This document shows positions 53,948-62,807 of a DNA stretch of 64,000 nucleotides, one piece after another; position 1 is the stretch's first letter; every line of letters starts with the position of its first letter. The notes under the pieces are model-generated. The model had not been told where the DNA came from, did no database searches, and saw only the letters and a list, made by a program, of their open reading frames with translations. The stretch is from Buttiauxella sp965119215 (lineage in GTDB: Bacteria; Pseudomonadota; Gammaproteobacteria; Enterobacterales; Enterobacteriaceae), in NCBI GenBank assembly GCA_965119215.1, contig CBCPKK010000011.1:1-64000 (forward strand), written 5' to 3'. The position numbers and the translations under genes are program-made.

Positions 53948-53959
53948 GTTAACGTTAAC
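53948..53959. promoter_or_regulatory. LacI-type operator 2 (csc region)
   Basis: GTTAACGTTAAC is a perfect 12-bp palindrome, 64 bp from operator 1. The pair lies between the divergent permease operon and the LacI regulator and could support repression of both by looping. Confidence 0.65.
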
Positions 53960-54126
53960 ATAATATAATTGAGATCGTGATCAAGATTTAATGTCGATCC
54001 GAGGGATGCATTACAGCGGCCTGACGGCCAAAATATCGCGGCAATCTTTTACATCAGAATCTGAGTTGTATAGCCTGACGCATACAGGACACGGGTTCAG
54101 ATTTCCCCTTATCAGGACAAGTACTT

Positions 54127-55122
54127 ATGGCGTCATTAAAAGATGTGGCAAAGCTTGCAAACGTGTCGTTGATGACGGTATCGCGGGCACTGAATAACCC
54201 GGAACGGCTCAAGCCCGACACGCTCACCCGCGTACAAGCCGCTATCAGCCAGTTAAGTTATGTCCCCGATCTGTCCGCCAAAAAGATACGTGGAGCACGC
54301 GCCACCCCCAATACCATTGGCGTACTGGCACTGGACACCGTCACAACGCCCTTCTCGGTTGAGATAACGCTGTCCATTGAGGAAACTGCCCGCGCTCATG
54401 GCTGGAACAGTTTCGTGGTGAATATGTTTTCGGATGACAGCCCGGAAACGATGGTGGATTTGCTGCTTTCCCACCGGCCTGGCGGCATTATTTATACCAC
54501 TATGGGTCTGCGCCAGGTGCCCGTTCCGCCAAAGTTGCTGACATTACCCTGCGTACTGGCTAACTGTGAAAGCCTGCACGACCCGGTTGCCAGCTATATT
54601 CCTGATGATGAACAAGGGCAATATGAGGGCGTGAAAGCGCTGCTTGCGGCAGGTTATCGCAACCCGTTGTGTTTGCATCTGCCCTCTAACCATCTGGCAA
54701 CGGTTCGCCGCCGTAAGGGGCTGGAGCGTGCCGGCCGTGAAATGGGGATTAACCCAGACAATCTGTTTCACCATTACATGGAATATGGCGACGAGCATTA
54801 CCGGGACATTCCGGCGATGGTCGAATCCCATATGCCTGGCGGCAAGCCACGTTTTGATTCCGTTGTCTGCGGTAACGACCGTATCGCGTTTTTGGTTTAC
54901 CAGGTTCTGCTTGCCCGAGGAGTGCGTATTCCTGAAGATGTTGGCGTGCTTGGCTATGACAATATGGTGGGGATTGGCGATCTGTTTCTGCCGCCGTTGT
55001 CGACAGTGCAACTCCCCCATTACGAAATTGGCCGCCTGAGCGCCCTGCATATCATCAACGGTGACAGCCATCGCGAGACTGTTCGTGTGAACAGCCCCTG
55101 GCTGCAACGCGAATCAATGTAA
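54127..55122 (+). CDS. cscR: LacI-family sucrose operon repressor (CscR-like)
   Basis: This 331-residue repressor begins MASLKDVAKLANVSLMTVSR, almost as E. coli CscR. It keeps CscR features such as TPFSVEITLSIE, HRPGGIIYTTMGLR, SYIPDDEQGQYEG and CGNDRIAFLVYQVLLARGVR. The HTH is at residues 4-24 and the sugar-binding domain runs from about 62. It is divergent from the permease operon, with two palindromic operators between. Its 3' end faces melB across a 17-bp gap. Confidence 0.88.
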   Translation: MASLKDVAKLANVSLMTVSRALNNPERLKPDTLTRVQAAISQLSYVPDLSAKKIRGARATPNTIGVLALDTVTTPFSVEITLSIEETARAHGWNSFVVNMFSDDSPETMVDLLLSHRPGGIIYTTMGLRQVPVPPKLLTLPCVLANCESLHDPVASYIPDDEQGQYEGVKALLAAGYRNPLCLHLPSNHLATVRRRKGLERAGREMGINPDNLFHHYMEYGDEHYRDIPAMVESHMPGGKPRFDSVVCGNDRIAFLVYQVLLARGVRIPEDVGVLGYDNMVGIGDLFLPPLSTVQLPHYEIGRLSALHIINGDSHRETVRVNSPWLQRESM

Positions 55123-55139
55123 GGGTTAAGGAAAGCAGA

Positions 55140-56540
55140 TTAGCCAATACTGCCCGGTTCGCTCACCGCAGGTACAAGGGGTTTACGGTACTTATCCAAC
55201 AAATGGATCTGGATTTTTCGCAGCATATCGCCGTTCAGTTTGTAGAGGCGGAAGTAGAAAACCAGAGTGATAAGGAAGAACAGCGCAGGCAACGCAATCA
55301 TGATGAACTGCATCCCAACCACGGTGCTTTCAGACTGTGCCACGTTCGGCACGTAACCGATAATACCGAGCACCAGCGCGATAAAGAAAGCGGCGAATGC
55401 CGACCCCCCTTTCACCACCAGCGTTTGAACGGAGTAGGCAATACTTTCACAACGCACGTTGAGTTTGTACTCCCCGTAATCCACGGTGTCCGCCACCATA
55501 ATTACCTGCAATACCCAGAACAGCGCGGTACCGACATTCAGCAAAATCCCCGCCAGCGAAATAATCCAGACGTTGTGATACCCGGCCAGCGCTATCCACA
55601 ACAGCACCCCGCCACCCAGAATCGGCAGCACTGAAGCCCCCGCCCACAGCAAGCGGCGTGACAACGTTTTTACCAGACGAGGGAACAGGATGAGGGTTAA
55701 CAGGTTCGCCGCCCCCGCGTAAGACATGTAGTACGGGAAAAGATCGGCATCACCGATAACATAAGTGAAGTAATAAATCGCAAATCCGGAAATGATATTC
55801 GAGGCAATGTTATAGGCCAGAGCCATACCCAGCAGGCAGGAAAGCTGATCGTTTTTGTAGATTAACGCCACAATCGCTTTTAACGTCAACCGGCTGCTGT
55901 CAGCGGTGGCATCGTTGTCTGACGAAAAAACCTCTTTAACATTACGCAGCGTGATAATGGTTGAGGCGATGAAAAAGACAATCAGCACCAGAGTAAACAT
56001 CTGGAAGCCGAATCCGCGATCCGCCCCACCCACATAGTTCACGAACGGCAGCGTCACGCCTGCGGTGATAAACCCTGCAAGACTGGCAAAAAAGCGCGGG
56101 AAGGGAACCAGTTGCTCGCGTTCACGTTTATCCAACGTGATAGTCGGCACCAGCGACCAGAACGGGATATCCATAATGGTGTAAGTCATTCCCCACAAAA
56201 TGTACGTCACGCAGACGAACACCACCTGGGTTGTGCCTTCAAAAAGATGTGCACTGAACAGTAAAAACAGCACGATGGAGTTAGCAATAGTGCCCACTAA
56301 AATCCACGGTTTAAACTTTCCCCAACGCGAGCGCGTACTGTTAACTATCCATCCCATTATCGGGTCGTTGATGGCATCCCAAATCCTGGCGACCAGGAAC
56401 AGCGTACCGACCACGCCCACCGACAAACCCACGATATCGGTGTAGTAATACATCAGGTACATGTAAACAATGCCAATAGCGAAATCTTTACCAAACGCCC
56501 CAAATCCATAACTGAGTTTTGTTTTAATCGATATGCTCAT
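55140..56540 (-). CDS. melB: Melibiose carrier MelB (GPH family Na+/sugar symporter)
   Basis: This 466-residue permease has 12 helices and couples melibiose uptake to Na+, Li+ or H+. It matches E. coli MelB throughout: KLSYGFGAFGKDFAIGIVYM, the cation-site helix with ARIWDAINDPIMGW (Asp55/Asp59 region), and TRSRWGKFKPWIL. It is the second gene of the mel operon, 84 bp after melA with a hairpin between. Confidence 0.95.
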   Translation of the reverse strand: MSISIKTKLSYGFGAFGKDFAIGIVYMYLMYYYTDIVGLSVGVVGTLFLVARIWDAINDPIMGWIVNSTRSRWGKFKPWILVGTIANSIVLFLLFSAHLFEGTTQVVFVCVTYILWGMTYTIMDIPFWSLVPTITLDKREREQLVPFPRFFASLAGFITAGVTLPFVNYVGGADRGFGFQMFTLVLIVFFIASTIITLRNVKEVFSSDNDATADSSRLTLKAIVALIYKNDQLSCLLGMALAYNIASNIISGFAIYYFTYVIGDADLFPYYMSYAGAANLLTLILFPRLVKTLSRRLLWAGASVLPILGGGVLLWIALAGYHNVWIISLAGILLNVGTALFWVLQVIMVADTVDYGEYKLNVRCESIAYSVQTLVVKGGSAFAAFFIALVLGIIGYVPNVAQSESTVVGMQFIMIALPALFFLITLVFYFRLYKLNGDMLRKIQIHLLDKYRKPLVPAVSEPGSIG

Positions 56541-56597
56541 ATAGGGTACAGGGTCACTGTTACCAGTGCCCTCCTTCTGTTATTAGACACGTCAGGT

Positions 56598-56616
56598 GCC
56601 GGGCGTAATGCCCGGC
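56598..56616. other. Hairpin between melA and melB
   Basis: GCCGGGC-GTAAT-GCCCGGC is a perfect 7-bp stem without a T-run on the minus strand. It resembles a REP-type element and may stabilise the melA mRNA. Confidence 0.55.
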
Positions 56617-56624
56617 GTTCGCAA

Positions 56625-57980
56625 TTATGCGCGGTGCAGCCACGCCGGTAACCAGTTGCCATGCGCGGCAATCAGGTCGTCAACCAGGGCGTAGATTTCT
56701 TCAATGCCCAGTACAGCCGACGTATGCGGATCAAGCATCGTGGCGTGGTAAACGCGGTCACGATTCTCAGTCAAAATGGCCTCCGTCAGCAGCGTCTGCA
56801 CGTTAATATTGGTTTGCATCAGTGCGGCGAGATGTGAGGGCAGCGTGCCAATGCGCGTCGGTTGAATCCCGTTAGCATCCACCAGACAGGGAACTTCAAC
56901 GCAACATCCCTGCGGCAGGTTTTCGATGAGATTATCGTTGCGTACGTTGCCGTAGATAACGCTCGGTTCACCGGTCCACAACGCGTTCATGATGGTGCTG
57001 GCATACTCGCGCGACGGCTTAATATCAATGCGATCGGCGGTTTTGTACTCCTCCAGCTCTTTGTGCCACTTAGCCAGTTGTTCCACACAACGTTTGGGAT
57101 ATTCATCCAACGGCACTTTATAACGCTCAATTAAATCCTCGCGCCCAGGCTTGATAAACCACGGCGTATATTCGGCAAAGTGTTCAGAGGATTCCGTCAC
57201 GAAATAACCCAGCTTTTTGAACATCTCGTAGCGAACGATATTTTCGCAACGCGGGTTACCATGAAGATTCGGTTTCGGCGCCTGGCCTGACTCGTATGCC
57301 TGCAACAGATCAGGGTAGATACTGACGTACTCGCCATCCGCCGTTTTTTTCTCAAGCGACAGATAAAAGGCCATGTGGTTGATCCCGGCAGAACGATAGC
57401 GCAACGTGGCCGGGTCGATGGATAAATCTCGCGCCAGTTCTTCCGCCGTGCCCTGCACGGAATGGCAAAGACCCACCTGCTTAATCTGCGGGAAACGTGC
57501 GTACATGGCCCAGGTATTCATCGCCATTGGGTTAACGTAATTGAGCATCGTGGCATCCGGGCACACTTGGGTCATGTCCTCACAAATCTGCCACAAATGG
57601 GGGATGGTGCGCAGCGCACGCATGATGCCGCCGGGGCCGAGGGTATCCGCAATGGTTTGTTCCAGCCCGTGGCGTTTACACACGTCAAAATCAGTGACGG
57701 TACAAGGCTCATACCCACCAATCTGGAAAGCAACCACCACGAAATCAGCATCCTGGAGCGCTTGTTTCTGATCGGTATGGCAGGTAATTTTGCCGCAGGC
57801 ACCCGCGGAATCCATCAGCTTGCGCACCACAATGTGCGACTCTTCCAGACGCGTTTCGTCGATATCCATCAAAGCGATGTGGGCAGATTTCAGTGCAGGA
57901 CGATGAAAAACATCACCAAGAATGTTTTTGACGAAAATCGTGGAGCCTGCGCCGATAAAGGTAATTTTGGGTGCTGACAT
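56625..57980 (-). CDS. melA: Alpha-galactosidase MelA (GH4)
   Basis: This 451-residue cytoplasmic GH4 enzyme needs NAD+ and a divalent metal and splits melibiose into galactose and glucose. The N-terminal NAD-binding motif is KITFIGAGSTIFVKNILGD. The metal-site region contains GLCHSVQGT, and the active-site part contains NYVNPMAMNTW. Length equals E. coli MelA (451). It is transcribed divergently from melR. Confidence 0.96.
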   Translation of the reverse strand: MSAPKITFIGAGSTIFVKNILGDVFHRPALKSAHIALMDIDETRLEESHIVVRKLMDSAGACGKITCHTDQKQALQDADFVVVAFQIGGYEPCTVTDFDVCKRHGLEQTIADTLGPGGIMRALRTIPHLWQICEDMTQVCPDATMLNYVNPMAMNTWAMYARFPQIKQVGLCHSVQGTAEELARDLSIDPATLRYRSAGINHMAFYLSLEKKTADGEYVSIYPDLLQAYESGQAPKPNLHGNPRCENIVRYEMFKKLGYFVTESSEHFAEYTPWFIKPGREDLIERYKVPLDEYPKRCVEQLAKWHKELEEYKTADRIDIKPSREYASTIMNALWTGEPSVIYGNVRNDNLIENLPQGCCVEVPCLVDANGIQPTRIGTLPSHLAALMQTNINVQTLLTEAILTENRDRVYHATMLDPHTSAVLGIEEIYALVDDLIAAHGNWLPAWLHRA

Positions 57981-58251
57981 TTTCTTTCTCCGTGGCGTAA
58001 ATGAACAATGTCAGCTTGTCACGCCCAATAGTGCTTATCCTCCCTCTTCCCTGCTATGCATTCCTGAAAACTCATATTTATTCCATTACTTACTGAAATC
58101 TGAGGTTTCAGGAGTTTATTGCCAGGAAAGAAGATAATTCAGGGCTACACAGAGAGGTTTTTTTGTTTAAGGCCACATAATTCGCAGGCTTTTTGGTCAC
58201 TTTTTATCTCTTGTGCCATTATTTCTGATAATTCAGGAACCGGAGAAAACG
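57981..58251. promoter_or_regulatory. melA-melR divergent promoter region with repeated elements
   Basis: The region has an imperfect inverted repeat, TCCTGAAAACT (58062-58072) and AGGTTTCAGGA (58103-58113). It also has a direct repeat GATAATTCAGG at 58133-58143 and 58227-58237. The second direct-repeat copy lies just before melR. They are good candidates for MelR sites, whose E. coli counterparts lie in the same interval; no footprint can be read from sequence. Confidence 0.5.
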
Positions 58252-59181
58252 ATGGATATCAGCAAGGCTGACCTGCCGCCAGACCCGCATATGTGCAGCA
58301 GTACCGATAGCGCAACGCGCAGCCCTCTGTCGCTTTATTCCGAATACCAGCGCATGGACATCGAACTGCGTAAACCGCATTTCATGGAATCCAGCCACTG
58401 GCACGGCCAGGTTGAGGTAAATGTGCCGTTCGACGGCGATGTGGAATATCTGATTAACAATGAAGTTGTGAAGATTAAACAGGGGCATATCACGCTATTT
58501 TGGGCCTGTACCCCGCACCAGCTCACCCGTCCTGGTGACTGCCAGAATATGGCAATTTTTAATCTGCCCATGCATCTGTTTCTTTCATGGCCGCTGGACA
58601 GGCAACTGATTAACCACGTCACCCACGGTATGGTGATTAAATCCCTGGCAGTGCAGCAGCTCAGTCCTTTTGAAGTCCAACGGTGGCAACTGGAGCTAAA
58701 CAGCCCCAACGAGCAAATTCGCCAGTTAGCCATAGATGAAATTGGCCTGATGCTTAAACGCTTTAGTTTGTCGGGATGGCTTCCTATTCTGGTGAATAAA
58801 ACGACCCGAACACGCAGCAGCTCGCATAACGTTTCGCGTCATGCGCAGTTTTACGTAAGCCAGATGCTGGAGTTTATCGGGGCGAATTTCGACCAGGCGC
58901 TGACCATTGAGCAAGTCGCTGAACATGTAAAACTCAACCCCAACTATGCGATGGGGATATTTCAGCGAGTGATGCAGTTGACCATGAAGCAGTATATTAC
59001 GGCGATGCGCGTCAACCATGTGCGGGCACTCTTAAGCGATACCGACAAATCTATTCTTGATGTCGCCCTCACTGCTGGTTTCCATTCCAGCAGCAGTTTC
59101 TACAGCACATTTAATAAATATGTCGGTATGTCGCCGCAAAATTATCGCAAGCTCAGCCAGTCCAGAACTGCGGGTTATTAA
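58252..59181 (+). CDS. melR: Melibiose operon activator MelR (AraC family)
   Basis: This 309-residue AraC/XylS-family activator of melAB has a cupin-like sensor domain with SHWHGQVEVNVPFDGDVEYL and a C-terminal double HTH (about residues 205-300; HVKLNPNYAMGIFQRVMQLT, and SILDVALTAGFHSSSSFYST). It is very like E. coli MelR apart from the first dozen residues. ATG 58252 has GGAG at 7 nt; a frame to 58213 would add an unsupported leader. Confidence 0.94.
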   Translation: MDISKADLPPDPHMCSSTDSATRSPLSLYSEYQRMDIELRKPHFMESSHWHGQVEVNVPFDGDVEYLINNEVVKIKQGHITLFWACTPHQLTRPGDCQNMAIFNLPMHLFLSWPLDRQLINHVTHGMVIKSLAVQQLSPFEVQRWQLELNSPNEQIRQLAIDEIGLMLKRFSLSGWLPILVNKTTRTRSSSHNVSRHAQFYVSQMLEFIGANFDQALTIEQVAEHVKLNPNYAMGIFQRVMQLTMKQYITAMRVNHVRALLSDTDKSILDVALTAGFHSSSSFYSTFNKYVGMSPQNYRKLSQSRTAGY

Positions 59182-59186
59182 GGCGC

Positions 59187-60389
59187 TTATTTCGCCGCAT
59201 TTTGCACTTTAGCCACGTCGTCTTTTTTCGCCTGTGGCGCACCCTCCCCCCAGGTTCCACGGACGTAATTCACCACATTCGTCATTTCATCGGCTGACAT
59301 AACCTTTTTATACGCGGGCATTTTGAAGGAAATTTTGCCCTGCGTTTGCGGTGTTTCGGTGCCCTGGTTAATGACTGAAATCAGCGAAGACGGATCTTTG
59401 GCGGTGACGATTGAATTGTTCACTAACGAAGGCACGGTGAAATCTTTGCCTTTGCCGTCATCGCCATGACAGGTCGAACAATACATCGAATAAAGTGTTT
59501 TCCCGTCAGTTGGTGAATACACAATTGAGCCGTCGGAGGCGACCGGCGTTGGGTTCTTGTGATTAAAGTTCAACAGATAATACGAGATTGCATCCAGATC
59601 GCTGTCGGTCAAATATTGCGTGCTCTGGGTGACCACTTCGCTCATTGGCCCGGATATCGCGCTGTGCTTACTTCTTCCCATCCGCAGCAAATCCTTTAAT
59701 TCTTCTGGCGGCATGGTGATGTCTCTCAGCGATGGCGCGTACCAGCCGTCGATTGTCGCACCGCTAAGATACACATCGCTGGAGGCGTCGTAGCCTTTTT
59801 CCTGCATCGTCACGCCCCTTGGCGTATGGCAGGCACCGCAATGTCCTGGCCCTTCAACCAGATAAGCGCCACGGCTCAGTAATACTGCGTTCTTATCATC
59901 AGGCTGAATAGCTTTCGTTTCTGGCTGAGTTTCATCGACGTATAACCAGTTCCAGACATGCAGCGGCCAGCGGGCGGACAGCAGCCAGGGAATGTCATTC
60001 TCTTTGTTTTTTACCGCGGAAGGCGGCACCTCTTTCATGAAATACTCATAAAGAGAGTGAATGTCTGCATCGGTCATTTTTGCATATGAAGGGTATGGCA
60101 TGGCGGGATACAAAGCGTGGCCATCTTTTGCGATGCCCTGCCTTACCGCCTTTTCGAAATCTCCATAACTGTAATTACCGATGCCAGCCGTTTTATCCGG
60201 GGTAATGTTGGTGGCGTAAATATCCCCGACCGGCGTGGAGAACTTTTTCCCGCCCGCCATAGGTTGGCCGCCTTGTGCCGTGTGGCAAGCCACACAGTCC
60301 GAAGCCCTTGCCATGTATTCGCCCGCAGAAATCGCGGCGGCATTACCCGTGTAAATTAAGCACCCGAGAGCCATAATCATCTGTTTCAT
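59187..60389 (-). CDS. Tri-haem periplasmic cytochrome c, dehydrogenase partner
   Basis: This 400-residue exported protein has a signal peptide (about residues 1-19) and three CxxCH haem sites: C32-C35-H36, C184-C187-H188 and C304-C307-H308. That is the design of cytochrome subunits of membrane-bound alcohol, gluconate and aldehyde dehydrogenases, which hand electrons to ubiquinone. It starts 6 bp after the flavoprotein stop, so it is the likely electron acceptor of that enzyme. There is no C-terminal membrane helix. Confidence 0.85.
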   Translation of the reverse strand: MKQMIMALGCLIYTGNAAAISAGEYMARASDCVACHTAQGGQPMAGGKKFSTPVGDIYATNITPDKTAGIGNYSYGDFEKAVRQGIAKDGHALYPAMPYPSYAKMTDADIHSLYEYFMKEVPPSAVKNKENDIPWLLSARWPLHVWNWLYVDETQPETKAIQPDDKNAVLLSRGAYLVEGPGHCGACHTPRGVTMQEKGYDASSDVYLSGATIDGWYAPSLRDITMPPEELKDLLRMGRSKHSAISGPMSEVVTQSTQYLTDSDLDAISYYLLNFNHKNPTPVASDGSIVYSPTDGKTLYSMYCSTCHGDDGKGKDFTVPSLVNNSIVTAKDPSSLISVINQGTETPQTQGKISFKMPAYKKVMSADEMTNVVNYVRGTWGEGAPQAKKDDVAKVQNAAK

Positions 60390-60395
60390 GTCAGG

Positions 60396-62288
60396 TTATC
60401 CCATCGCCTTGAGTTCATTGACCGCTCGCCACGCCTGGTCAATCGCAGTATGCGCGTAGGCGTCCCAGTCTGAATCAGAATTAGCAATCGCAATGCGGCC
60501 AATCGGCTTGCGTGCCCGCTCAATAATTTCCGGCATTTTGTCCATATCATCGAACAACGCGCTGGCGTAGTACGCATAGCCATGCGCCCAGCGGTTAACG
60601 GTGATCGCCGTAATATCGCGCTCGTGGTCAAACCCTGCCTGCCCAAGCATTTCCTGAAGCTGCGAGCGGATCATTTGTTCGTGGGCATCAAAAGTGGTGC
60701 CCAGCAAATACGCTCGGCCCTGGCGGAACTGCTCGCGGGCGCTCAGTTTGCTTCCAGGGTAAGTCGGGACGTAAACCATATGCAGGCACATTGGCTCGTC
60801 AGGGTTTTGGGGATGCTGATAACTCCCGAGACTGACCGGATAATCGAGCTTAACGCGGCTATAAGGTGCAGCCGGAGAGTAAAATTCGTGAATCCCCAAC
60901 TGCATGAATGCGTGCCAGTTTTTCACCACCACATTGGTGTAAACCAGCGGGGCTTTCACGTTTAGCCGCAGGTCAGCTTTTTGCTCCTCCGGCGTTTCAG
61001 GAACAAGGTAAGGGATCATCATGTTGTAACCCGCCATGATCGCATTTCGGCCTTTAATACGATGTGCTTTGCCGTCGTTAACGTAAGTCACTACCACGCC
61101 GTCATCGGTATTTGCCGCATTGATGACGATGCTATTGAGGCGAATGCGGGTGGCGTTTTCTTTGCGATCCAGCGTTTTATAATTAAGTCTTGAGGTGATG
61201 GAGTCTTCCATCGTGTTACCGGGCAACGATTCAGGCACCAGATGACGGACTATCAGGCGTGCCAGGCCAGCGTTACCATCCGGGAAATGATAAACATAAG
61301 GTTCTTCAAGGTCAGCAAGGGCCTCTTCATCAAGCGGCGGTAATTTCATAGCTTCAAGCCCAGGCAGCGCACAGGTTCGGGCGTCGCTACAGCTCACCCC
61401 TTCTATGCCGATGGCAAAAAAGTCGTTGGTTCGCTGCTGGAAATACAGGATGGCCATTTTGCTCAGCCCCACTTTTTCCGCCAGGAAATCGTGGTAACTG
61501 TGGGTGTCCATCCACGCCGTTTTTTCGTCAACGGACATGCCTTCCAGGTAGTCCACAGGATTTACGTACAAATCCAGAATCGCTTTGCGATCGGTTTCGC
61601 TAAACGGGAAGTCGTTAATAAAGGCATCAAGACTGCGGCCATTGAGTTTGTTCGGGGGAATATCATCAGCAACCGCGCGCCCAGGATCACCACCAACAAT
61701 TTTTGTTTCGCCGAAGTTCTTTTTGTCGAAGAAAACGCCACGGCTAAGTTTTAAATCCGGATAGAAATTGACATCAAAGCCCTTTTTCATGCGCTCGACG
61801 CTGACGCCCACTGCGGACATCAACCCGTTAACGACAGGGCTAAAATTGCGTGTTGGCGACTGAAACGCTTCGCTGCCGCCATATCCGATAACTTTTTTAC
61901 CGCCAGCGTTAAATTCATTGCGTTTGGCGTGGCCGCCAAAGTCATCATGGTTATCGAGCACCAGCACTTTGCTGTCTTTGCCTGCTACGTCACGCCAGAA
62001 ACTGGCTGCGGCTAATCCACTAAGCCCGCCACCGACGATAACCAAATCGTATTCTTCTTCGATGGGAAGATGGTCGGTACTGAACTTTTCATGGTCACGG
62101 CCAATAGCATGAGCCATCTCGAAAGAACCGGGATGGTTGCCGCGCAGCCCGGTTAACTGGGGAGGATAATAGTCCTCGCCCAGAACCGCGCTGGCTTTAC
62201 CGGCCGCAGTGGCAAGGTCGAGAGGTGTCAGCCCTGTAGCTATAGTGATGGCAACACCGTTAAGAAAATCGCGTCGGGTAATGGACAT
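60396..62288 (-). CDS. spdH: Tat-exported FAD-dependent dehydrogenase, spermidine dehydrogenase-like
   Basis: This 630-residue flavoprotein has a twin-arginine signal (TRRDFLNGVAITIATGL) and a dinucleotide-binding motif DLVIVGGGLSGLAAASFW near residues 80-97. The LDNHDDFGGHAKRNEF segment and overall plan recall SpdH of Pseudomonas aeruginosa, which splits spermidine into 1,3-diaminopropane and 4-aminobutyraldehyde. It would act in the periplasm, reducing the cytochrome encoded next. The aldehyde dehydrogenase gene in the same cluster fits this. The homology is from memory of the family, and another amine substrate is possible. Confidence 0.65.
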   Translation of the reverse strand: MSITRRDFLNGVAITIATGLTPLDLATAAGKASAVLGEDYYPPQLTGLRGNHPGSFEMAHAIGRDHEKFSTDHLPIEEEYDLVIVGGGLSGLAAASFWRDVAGKDSKVLVLDNHDDFGGHAKRNEFNAGGKKVIGYGGSEAFQSPTRNFSPVVNGLMSAVGVSVERMKKGFDVNFYPDLKLSRGVFFDKKNFGETKIVGGDPGRAVADDIPPNKLNGRSLDAFINDFPFSETDRKAILDLYVNPVDYLEGMSVDEKTAWMDTHSYHDFLAEKVGLSKMAILYFQQRTNDFFAIGIEGVSCSDARTCALPGLEAMKLPPLDEEALADLEEPYVYHFPDGNAGLARLIVRHLVPESLPGNTMEDSITSRLNYKTLDRKENATRIRLNSIVINAANTDDGVVVTYVNDGKAHRIKGRNAIMAGYNMMIPYLVPETPEEQKADLRLNVKAPLVYTNVVVKNWHAFMQLGIHEFYSPAAPYSRVKLDYPVSLGSYQHPQNPDEPMCLHMVYVPTYPGSKLSAREQFRQGRAYLLGTTFDAHEQMIRSQLQEMLGQAGFDHERDITAITVNRWAHGYAYYASALFDDMDKMPEIIERARKPIGRIAIANSDSDWDAYAHTAIDQAWRAVNELKAMG

Positions 62289-62319
62289 ATAAAACCTTAC
62301 TTGTCAGCCGGTAATCACT

Positions 62320-62796
62320 TTATTTCGCCTGGGGTTTCAACTCTTCATCGAGCTTCTTCGAGTCGTAATAATCGCCCTGCCAGGTGATTTTCCCGTTATT
62401 GACGGTGATATAACTGACACCTTCAAATTTTATCGGGTTATTTGTGGCCGGACTTCCAGCCCATTCACCGCTATTTTTGCCGGTGAATTCCCAACGAAAT
62501 GCGATGGTATCGTGGTCGTAAACGGGCTTGCTGGTCATTTGCCATTTCAGGTCAGGAACGGCTTTAATAAATGCGCCAATAACATCTTTTTCGGCGTTGC
62601 CTTTACCTTTAACGGGCGTGCCGTTCGCCGCATCGTAATAAACCACATCGCTCGCCAGATATTGCGCGGCTTTTGCTGAGTCATGCGCATTCCACGCCGA
62701 CATATAATCTTTAACCACGGTTAATGGCGAAACATCAGCCAGCGCCAGATTTGAAAATAACGCGAGTGACAAGACAGCGACTTTCATTGCTTTCAT
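62320..62796 (-). CDS. Periplasmic SnoaL/NTF2-like protein
   Basis: This 158-residue protein has a signal peptide (MKAMKVAVLSLALFSNLALA) and a single SnoaL-like domain with VKDYMSAWNAHDSAKAAQYL and a beta-sheet end (YITVNNGKITWQGDYYDSKK). NTF2-like domains bind small ligands or act as isomerases or hydrolases; no catalytic set can be assigned here. AAGG precedes the ATG. It lies 31 bp before the flavoprotein gene and 11 bp after the aldehyde dehydrogenase gene, so it belongs to the same operon. Confidence 0.7.
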   Translation of the reverse strand: MKAMKVAVLSLALFSNLALADVSPLTVVKDYMSAWNAHDSAKAAQYLASDVVYYDAANGTPVKGKGNAEKDVIGAFIKAVPDLKWQMTSKPVYDHDTIAFRWEFTGKNSGEWAGSPATNNPIKFEGVSYITVNNGKITWQGDYYDSKKLDEELKPQAK

Positions 62797-62807
62797 TTGA
62801 GCACCTT

